This document shows, in pieces, positions 58,420 through 64,000 of a DNA stretch of 64,000 nucleotides. The notes under the pieces were generated by a model. That model saw nothing but the letters and a program-made list of their open reading frames with translations. It did no database searches and was not told where the DNA came from. How positions within the stretch are numbered: the stretch's first letter is position 1; each line of letters opens with the position of its first letter. The DNA is from SG8-41 sp035649495 (GTDB taxonomy: Bacteria; Pseudomonadota; Gammaproteobacteria; Burkholderiales; SG8-41), in assembly GCA_035649495.1 (NCBI GenBank), contig DASRJL010000020.1, positions 6,240-70,239 on the forward strand. Reading direction: 5' to 3'. Both the position numbers and the translations under genes were made by a program.

Positions 58420-59612
58420 TAAGCCACGGCTTTCGCCTTGCGCAGCGCCGCGATTTCCGCCGAGGTGTAGCCGACCGCCGCGAGCACCGCATCGGTGTGC
58501 TCGCCGAGCCGCGCCGGCGGCCGCTCGATCGACGGGCCGTCATGGGCGAACTTGAACGCGGCGAGTGGCACCGTTACCGGTTTATTCACGCCGGGCACCT
58601 TCTCGTGGGTGTGCAGCACGCGGCGATGCTTGAGCTGCCCGTCCTGGAGCGTCTCGTGCGTCTCGCGCACCCGGGTCGCCGGCACGTGCTTGCTCTGCAA
58701 GTAATCCTCCCATTCCTGCGCCGTCTTCTGCTTGAGCCTGGAGGCAATCATCCCGTGCTTCTCGTCGTAACGCGCAGAGCGCTCTTCCAGGCTGGTGCGC
58801 TCGGCCTCGGCGGCCTCGCCGATGGCGTTGTAAAACCGCCGGTGCTGCCTCCGGTTCGAAGCCGCGAGCTGGATCAGCCCGTCGCTCGCCTCGTGCATCG
58901 AGGACTCCGGAAAGCGCATCTTGTTGCCGGCGCGCTTCTGATGCTTCCCGGTGTGGTAGTAGTCGGTGATGTGAGAGCTTTGCAGGATGAGCGCGACGTC
59001 CAGCATCGCCATGTCTATGTGCTGGCCCCTGCCCGTGCGCATCGTCTGGTAGAGCGCCGCCGAGACGGCAAAAGCGCCCATGGTTCCAGTCGCGTAGTCG
59101 ATCACGGGGACGCCCGTCTTGATCGGTCCGCTTTCGGGCGTCCCGGTCGCTGCCGTGATGCCCGAGGTCGCCTGGATCGCGTGGTCGTACGCGGTCTGGT
59201 TGCCCCGCGGGCCGTCCTGCCCGAACGCCGTCATGGATGCGTAAACGAGCTTCGGCTTGAGCCGGGCCATGTCCTCGTAGCCCAGCCCCAGCGCCTTGAA
59301 CGCTCCCGGCCGGTAGTTCTCGATCAGCACGTCCGCCCAGTCGCGCACCAGGCGCTTCAACGCCTCGCGGCCGCCTTCCGTCTTGAGGTCGAGCGCGATC
59401 GAGCGCTTGTTGGACCCTTGCGTCATGAATCCCGTGCCCATGAGCGCCTTGTTCAACTCCTGATCGCCGCCGGATTCCCTGCTCTGGTCCGGCTCGTTCG
59501 GGTCTTCCACCTTGATCACGTCGGCGCCCAGCACCGCCAGCTGGTACGCCGTGAACGGCCCGGCGAGCACGTGGGTGCAATCGAGTACCTTCACTCCTTC
59601 AAATGGCCGCAT
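58419..59612 (-). CDS. Class III CoA-transferase (CaiB/BaiF family)
   Basis: A 397-residue CaiB-family CoA-transferase. Catalytic Asp172 is in VPVIDYATGTMG; FEGVKVLDCTHVLAGPFTAYQL opens the protein. GAGGAGAAG precedes the ATG at 59612. It is the third CaiB in the window and has no TctC partner next to it. Confidence 0.93.
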   Translation of the reverse strand: MRPFEGVKVLDCTHVLAGPFTAYQLAVLGADVIKVEDPNEPDQSRESGGDQELNKALMGTGFMTQGSNKRSIALDLKTEGGREALKRLVRDWADVLIENYRPGAFKALGLGYEDMARLKPKLVYASMTAFGQDGPRGNQTAYDHAIQATSGITAATGTPESGPIKTGVPVIDYATGTMGAFAVSAALYQTMRTGRGQHIDMAMLDVALILQSSHITDYYHTGKHQKRAGNKMRFPESSMHEASDGLIQLAASNRRQHRRFYNAIGEAAEAERTSLEERSARYDEKHGMIASRLKQKTAQEWEDYLQSKHVPATRVRETHETLQDGQLKHRRVLHTHEKVPGVNKPVTVPLAAFKFAHDGPSIERPPARLGEHTDAVLAAVGYTSAEIAALRKAKAVA

Positions 59613-59645
59613 GCTCTTCTCCTCACTTTGGGTACGTGAAATCCC

Positions 59646-59727
59646 GGCCACGGAATCACACGGACGGGCACGGACGTTGAAGAAGTGCTGGACGACATTC
59701 CGTGTGTTTCCGTGTGGGTCCGTGGCT
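59646..59727. repeat. Inverted CCACGGA-type element, third copy
   Basis: Left arm 59646-59676 and right arm 59698-59727 match the arms at 5003-5189 and 15403-15551. The core is only about 21 nt. Confidence 0.88.
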
Positions 59728-59860
59728 GTACTGGACTTTCAGCCTTACTTTGACGAATTCGCAACTACTCTGCCGAGCCGTCCACAAGCTGGCACGCTCG
59801 CGCGCGCACCGCGCGGGAGCGCGGCGCCATTGTAGCTCAGGGCGAACAGTTAGTTCATTG

Positions 59861-59925
59861 AACAGGAGGAAACGGAGATAACGGAGAGCAAAACCAATCT
59901 CTGTTCCCTCTGTTGCCTCCTGTTG
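59861..59925. repeat. Inverted CAGGAGG/CCTCCTG element
   Basis: ACAGGAGGAAACGGAG (59861-59876) plus ATAACGGAG has its complement at 59899-59925 (CTCTGTTCC, CTCTGTTGCCTCCTG). It lies in the 331-nt gap between MocR and CaiB, which otherwise holds nothing. Confidence 0.85.
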
Positions 59926-59943
59926 GATCGCAGCTGATCCGGG

Positions 59944-61395
59944 TCAGGCGCGCTGCCGGGAGGCGCGGGCAACGAGCTTGTGCGCGAGTTCCCCGAGGCG
60001 CGCCAGCGCGTTTTCGATGCGCGGCGTCCAGGGGACGGCGCAGGAAAGTCTCAGGCAGTTGTGAAAGCGGTCGGTGGCAGAGAACATCGGGCCCGGCGCT
60101 AGGCCGATCCGCTCCTGCAACGCCTGCTCGTACAGCGCCACCGCGTCGCAGCCCTTCGGCAGCTCGACCCACAGCACGAAGCCGCCGCTCGGCCGGGTCG
60201 CCCGCGTGCCCGGCGGAAAATGCTTCGCGACCGCCGATTGCGTCAGCCCGGTCAGGCGCGCGTACGTGCGCTGCATCGTGCGCAGATGCCGTTCGTGCCC
60301 GCCGTTCTCGAGGAACTCTGCGACCGCGAGTTGCAGCAGCTCCGGCATGCCGCCGCTGCTCATGAACTTCAGGATGCGCACCTGCTCGTAGTAGCGCCCG
60401 GCCGCCACCCAGCCGACCCGGAAGCCGGGAGCGAGGCTCTTGGTGAACGACGAGCACAGCATCACCAGCCCCTTCCGGTCGTAGGCCTTGGCCGCGTACG
60501 GCGGCGTCGCGGCGAAGGAGAGCGCGTTGTAGACGCCGTCCTCGATCAACGGGATGTCGCGCTCGGCGAGCATCTGGACCAGCCGCTTCTTGGCCGCGTC
60601 CGGCATCGTGCTGCCGAGCGGGTTGCTGACGTTGGGCATGAGGAGGCACGCCTTGATCCTGTCGCGATCGAGCGCCAGCTCCAGCGCCTCCAGGGACACG
60701 CCGTCGCGCGGGTGGGTGGGGATCTCGAGCGCCTTCATGCCGAGGCTCTCGATGATCTGCAGGACGCCGAAATACGTCGGCGATTCGAGGGCGATCGTGT
60801 CGCCCGGGCGCGCCACCGCGCGCAGGCACAGGTTGAGCGCCTCCATGCAGCCGTTCGTGATGATGATCTCGTCCGGCGTCGTGCTGACTCCCCAGTCGCG
60901 CGCCCGCAGCGCGATCTGACGGCGCAGCTCCTCGCGGCCCGGCGGTATGCCGTAGGTGGCCATCGCTTCCGGGTGGCGGCGCCAGACCGAGGAGACAATG
61001 CGCTGCAGCTTGGCGGTGGGAACGAACTCGGCGCCGGGTATCGCAGCCCCTAAAGGAACCACGTCGGGATGGCGGCATGCCTCCACTACGCGGGAGACCA
61101 GGTCCTGCACGCCCACCAGCCGCGCCGCGCGCGGGGGCCGGCTGGTGACGGGCTCCTCGATCCCGCGCTGCGGCGTTCGCACGTAGTACCCCGACTGCGG
61201 CCGGGCCTCGATCAGCCCGCGATTCTCCAGCACGGCGTAGGCCTGGAGGACGGTCGAGATGCTGACGCGCCGCTGGCGGCTCAGATGACGCACCGACGGC
61301 ACGCGATCACCGGGGCCCAGCGTCCCCGTGTTGATCAGCGTCGAAATGTCCTGTGCGACGGACTCGTAAAGTATGGAGCCGGTTTGCGTTTCCAT
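59944..61395 (-). CDS. MocR-type GntR regulator/aminotransferase
   Basis: A 483-residue fusion. Residues 1-80 are a GntR winged helix (GDRVPSVRHLSRQRRVSISTV). Residues 105-480 are a fold-type I aminotransferase with the PLP lysine in SSFTKSLAPGFRVGW. Such proteins use PLP or amino acids as effectors. It is divergent from the DUF2917 gene and probably controls it or itself. AAGGGG precedes the ATG at 61395. Confidence 0.92.
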   Translation of the reverse strand: METQTGSILYESVAQDISTLINTGTLGPGDRVPSVRHLSRQRRVSISTVLQAYAVLENRGLIEARPQSGYYVRTPQRGIEEPVTSRPPRAARLVGVQDLVSRVVEACRHPDVVPLGAAIPGAEFVPTAKLQRIVSSVWRRHPEAMATYGIPPGREELRRQIALRARDWGVSTTPDEIIITNGCMEALNLCLRAVARPGDTIALESPTYFGVLQIIESLGMKALEIPTHPRDGVSLEALELALDRDRIKACLLMPNVSNPLGSTMPDAAKKRLVQMLAERDIPLIEDGVYNALSFAATPPYAAKAYDRKGLVMLCSSFTKSLAPGFRVGWVAAGRYYEQVRILKFMSSGGMPELLQLAVAEFLENGGHERHLRTMQRTYARLTGLTQSAVAKHFPPGTRATRPSGGFVLWVELPKGCDAVALYEQALQERIGLAPGPMFSATDRFHNCLRLSCAVPWTPRIENALARLGELAHKLVARASRQRA

Positions 61396-61470
61396 GGCGT
61401 TCCCCTTTGCCGGTACCACTGTAGTCCACCGGCGGCGCGCGACCAGTGACAGTTGACCGGAGTTGGCATA

Positions 61471-61514
61471 GGTACAGTTTTCATTTCACCCAACTGTTCT
61501 GCGCACAGTGTACC
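61471..61514 (+). promoter_or_regulatory. Candidate MocR operator in the divergent gap
   Basis: GGTACAGTT (61471-61479) and the inverted ACAGTGTACC (61505-61514), with AACTGTTC between, form an imperfect palindrome. This is a plausible regulator site. Confidence 0.4.
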
Positions 61515-61585
61515 CAATGTGAATCTGTTCCGCTGGGGCCCCGCCGCCTAGCATGAGCAACATCGTTACTTCCCAGGAGAACCTC

Positions 61586-62080
61586 ATGCAGGGCCTTACG
61601 CTCCAACCGCTACCGTTCCCGAGGACCGGGACCCTGAACGTGCTCTCATGGAAACGTTTCTGGCAGGCCGTGGTCCGCCGTGTGGTCGGGCTCGGCGCCG
61701 ACATCTTCACCGTGCGGCTCGCTGCCGGGCAGGAGCTGCAGCTCCACGATGTCGCGGGCTGGAGCGTCGTGTGCCGCAGCGGCGCCGTGTGGATCACGCA
61801 GGAGGCCGACGCCCGGGACATCTTTCTGAAGAGCGGCGAAGGTTTCGCACTGGATCGCGGCGGCCTGGCCATCGTCCGCGCCTGCCACGACGCCATGGTG
61901 GCTATCCGCACACCGATCGGCCGGGCAGCCGCGGGCCGCTCGCAAGGCAGCGCGCACGCCGGTGGCGCCGATCTCGCGGCGGCCGACGATCGGGCGGACC
62001 TCAACTGGTTGCGATCGGTGTACCCGGAATCCGGGCCGTGGAACGATCCCGCCTCCTACCGCAGCGCGGGTTTGCTCTGA
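61586..62080 (+). CDS. DUF2917 domain protein
   Basis: A 164-residue protein with a DUF2917 core (LAAGQELQLHDVAGWSVVCRSGAVWIT), which is a cupin-like fold of unknown function. AGGAG lies before the ATG at 61586. The C-terminus is Ala/Ser-rich and likely disordered. It is divergent from MocR. Confidence 0.85.
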   Translation: MQGLTLQPLPFPRTGTLNVLSWKRFWQAVVRRVVGLGADIFTVRLAAGQELQLHDVAGWSVVCRSGAVWITQEADARDIFLKSGEGFALDRGGLAIVRACHDAMVAIRTPIGRAAAGRSQGSAHAGGADLAAADDRADLNWLRSVYPESGPWNDPASYRSAGLL

Positions 62081-62128
62081 GAGACTGGGGACAGAGAACA
62101 GCCCGGGACCAATCTAGTCTCCAGTCCC
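62080..62128. repeat. Inverted AGACTGGGGAC/GTCTCCAGTCCCC pair
   Basis: AGAGACTGGGGACAG (62081-62095) and TAGTCTCCAGTCCCC (62115-62129) face each other. The acyl-CoA ligase stop (TAG) lies in the right arm. Confidence 0.8.
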
Positions 62129-63724
62129 CCTGGTCATCTGCAAATCGATGGCCCTCTGCTTGAGCGTACTGTCCGCCTTCAGCACGTGCTTCGCGACCTT
62201 GTGGGTCGGCGTGTGGGGCAAACTATCGGCGAACAGCACGAAGCGCGGCACCTTCATCGCAGCGAGCCGCTCTCCGCACCACCGCGCAATCTCGTGCGCG
62301 GTCAAGGTCACGCCCGGCTTGGGAACGACCGCCGCCAGGATTTCGTCCTCTCCCAGCTCCGAAGGCACCGCCACCGCCGCGACCTCGAATACGCCGGGGT
62401 GCTCCTGGATCACGCGATCGATCTCGGCCCCGGCAATGTTCTCGCCACGGCGGCGGATGATGTCCTTCTTGCGCGTCACGAAGTAGTAATGCCCCTCTGC
62501 ATCCCGCTTCACCAGGTCGCCCGTCATGAACCAGCCGTCCCGGAACGCGGCCCGCGTCTGTTCCGGATCGCGGAAGTACCCTTGCATGATGATGGGCGTC
62601 CTGACGGCCAGTTCGCCCGCTTCGTTCGTCGCGACGTCGCGCCCTTCGTCGTCGAGAACCCTGCACTCCGCCCACGGACGCGTCGGATCGGGGTGGAGCG
62701 CGACCGGCCCCATGCTGCCGGGCTTGCGCGGCCCGTCGAACAGCGTCGCTGTGACGCCCGGTATCTCCGTCATGCCGAAGCCGCCGACGAGATGCGGGAT
62801 GCCGAACTCGTCGCGAAACGTCTCCAGGACGTTCTGCCGCGCGCCGTACACCCGGCGTATGCGGTGCGCCGGGCGGTACTCGCTGCGCGGCCGCTCCTTG
62901 AGGATCGTGCCGATGGCATCGATGATGTTGACTTCCGTCGCACCGGTCAGGACTGCAGTATCCCAGAACGTGGATGCCGCGAATCGCGGGACAACCGCTG
63001 TCGAGCAACCTGCAGCGAGCGTACCGGCGATCGAATAGAACAGCGCGTTCATGTGAAAGAGCGGCAGCACGATCATCACGCGGTCGTCGTCCTGCAGGCG
63101 GACGCGCTGCACGAACGCCTCTCCGCACGTGACGAAGTTGCGCTGGCTGTGCATCGCGCCCTTGGGAAACCCGGTCGTGCCGGAGGTATAGATGATGAGG
63201 CACGTGTCGTCGGCCGTGACCGGGGGCGGTGAAGTCAACTCCGGCTGGCGGGCGAGCTCGTCGAAGAAATTCGGCGCGCCCTCGCGCGCGGCATCGATCA
63301 GCAGGACCCAGGGCGCCGGCCCCAGGTCCCGGCACGCTTCCCGCACGACCGCGAACGTTTCCTCGCTGCACACGATGCCGGCCACCCCGGCGTGCTTCAG
63401 AACATAGCCCACCTCCTGCAAGCCGAACTCCGGGTTGCTCGGCACCATGATCGCGCCGATGCGCGCGCACGCGAAAAGGGTGAGGACGTGAGCGTCGCTG
63501 TTGCGCGCGATGATCCCGACCCGGTCGCCCTTCGTCACGCCCCGCGCGGAAAGCATCTGCGCGACACGCAGCGCGGCGGCGTGGAATTCAGCCCAGCTCC
63601 AGGTCCTGCCCTGATGGATGAGAAACGCGCGCCGCGGGTCGGCGCGCATCCGGCTTTCGAACGCTCCGATGAGCGTGTAATCGTGCTCCGGGTAGAGTCG
63701 CAGGACTTCGAGGGGTTGTTTCAT
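62114..63724 (-). CDS. AMP-forming acyl-CoA synthetase
   Basis: A 536-residue adenylate-forming enzyme. P-loop-like IIYTSGTTGFPKGAMHSQ, GGFGMTEIPG and DGWFMTGDLVKRDAEG are present. The C-terminal lysine is in THKVAKHVL. It resembles CaiC-type ligases and would activate a carboxylic acid with ATP and CoA. The start at 63724 gives MKQPLEVL. Confidence 0.93.
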   Translation of the reverse strand: MKQPLEVLRLYPEHDYTLIGAFESRMRADPRRAFLIHQGRTWSWAEFHAAALRVAQMLSARGVTKGDRVGIIARNSDAHVLTLFACARIGAIMVPSNPEFGLQEVGYVLKHAGVAGIVCSEETFAVVREACRDLGPAPWVLLIDAAREGAPNFFDELARQPELTSPPPVTADDTCLIIYTSGTTGFPKGAMHSQRNFVTCGEAFVQRVRLQDDDRVMIVLPLFHMNALFYSIAGTLAAGCSTAVVPRFAASTFWDTAVLTGATEVNIIDAIGTILKERPRSEYRPAHRIRRVYGARQNVLETFRDEFGIPHLVGGFGMTEIPGVTATLFDGPRKPGSMGPVALHPDPTRPWAECRVLDDEGRDVATNEAGELAVRTPIIMQGYFRDPEQTRAAFRDGWFMTGDLVKRDAEGHYYFVTRKKDIIRRRGENIAGAEIDRVIQEHPGVFEVAAVAVPSELGEDEILAAVVPKPGVTLTAHEIARWCGERLAAMKVPRFVLFADSLPHTPTHKVAKHVLKADSTLKQRAIDLQMTRGTGD

Positions 63725-63746
63725 ACCGCTTCGTACTTCGAAAAAT

Positions 63747-63920
63747 TGAACCGCCAAGACGCCAAGGCCACCGAGAGAAACAACATGGACTTAGCGGAGG
63801 ATCACGTAACGGGCCCGTGGTAAGAGAAAGCGACAACCCTCTCGTTCCGGACCCTGCACATCCGGGATCGCTCGGATCTCATTGTGAATTGCTTGGCGGT
63901 CTCCGTGTCTTGGCGGTTGC
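63747..63920. repeat. Inverted CGCCAAG/CTTGGCG array pair
   Basis: The left arm (63747-63781) has ACCGCCAAGACGCCAAGG. The right arm (63891-63920) has GCTTGGCGGTCTCCGTG and TCTTGGCGGTT. The 110-nt core has no gene. A single arm of the same type is at 35918-35947. Confidence 0.85.
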
Positions 63921-63928
63921 TTTGTTTT

Positions 63929-64000
63929 TCAAACAGTCACCGGAGCGCCCGACTCCATCGAGCGGTTGATCGCTTCCATCGCCGCAACCGCCTCGACCAT
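63929..64000 (-). CDS. C-terminal fragment of an unidentified gene (runs off the right edge)
   Basis: The frame MVEAVAAMEAINRSMESG followed by APVTV ends at 63929 (TGA) and continues beyond the window. The pattern looks like the C-terminal helix of a Gfo/Idh/MocA oxidoreductase, but 23 residues are too few to be sure. Confidence 0.5.
   Translation of the reverse strand: MVEAVAAMEAINRSMESGAPVTV

Noticed and set aside
1..64000. Long open frames antisense to real genes
   Set aside because: In this high-GC sequence most codon-3 positions favour open antisense frames. They have Arg/Pro/Ala-rich translations without domains, overlap well-identified genes and were left out.

Overview
The window is high-GC DNA that reads as a chromosome segment of a betaproteobacterium, probably Burkholderiales-like. 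The reasons are the order thiL-nusB-ribH-ribBA-ribE-ribD-nrdR-glyA-pmbA/darP-mogA, a RibBA with a degenerate GTP cyclohydrolase half, nine periplasmic Bug/TctC solute-binding proteins, three class III CoA-transferases, and C-x10-C secreted proteins with small lipoproteins. No rRNA, tRNA, CRISPR array, integrase or transposase gene was seen.

Region 1 (1-12 kb) is core metabolism. Most of it is on the minus strand: pgpA (partial), thiL, nusB, riboflavin synthesis, nrdR, glyA and pmbA. darP, mogA, a DUF2277 protein and a carboxylesterase lie on the plus strand. Region 2 (12-24 kb) holds a CoA-dependent catabolic set (TctC, class II aldolase, CitE-like lyase, acyl-CoA dehydrogenase, CaiB), divergent from a two-subunit Rieske dioxygenase, then a lytic transglycosylase, an orphan ParA and an amidohydrolase. 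Region 3 (24-34 kb) holds envelope genes: two paralogous C-x10-C secreted proteins, an entericidin-like lipoprotein, two glycine-zipper lipoproteins with good sigma-54 promoter matches, a Peptidase_MA-like lipoprotein, an Atg22-type transporter with a CBS protein, and a TctC/CaiB pair. Region 4 (34-64 kb) is a run of small catabolic operons for organic acids and aromatics: a ThDP enzyme with an ornithine cyclodeaminase homologue, creatininase/TctC/RraA, a D-tartrate-dehydratase-like enolase with two TctC, LigAB with a racemase homologue, cyclase with two TctC, PanE/TctC/Gfo-Idh, carboxymuconolactone decarboxylase, CaiB, MocR and an acyl-CoA ligase. Each SBP probably feeds a neighbouring enzyme, but no TctA/TctB membrane partner is present.

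The most unusual feature is not a conventional gene set. Most intergenic gaps carry short, degenerate arrays with a 7-nt (sometimes 14-nt) period. The repeat unit differs from gap to gap, and the arrays are often arranged as two inverted arms around a short core. Several supply the stop codon of the gene they touch, and two have become the N-terminus of TctC signal peptides. One inverted pair (perfect 23-bp arms, 55248-55270 and 55677-55699) brackets a 120-residue four-helix-bundle S23/IVS gene, a fold shared with the Avd protein of diversity-generating retroelements; this copy is frameshifted. No reverse transcriptase is visible. Any link between the S23 gene and the arrays is a hypothesis.
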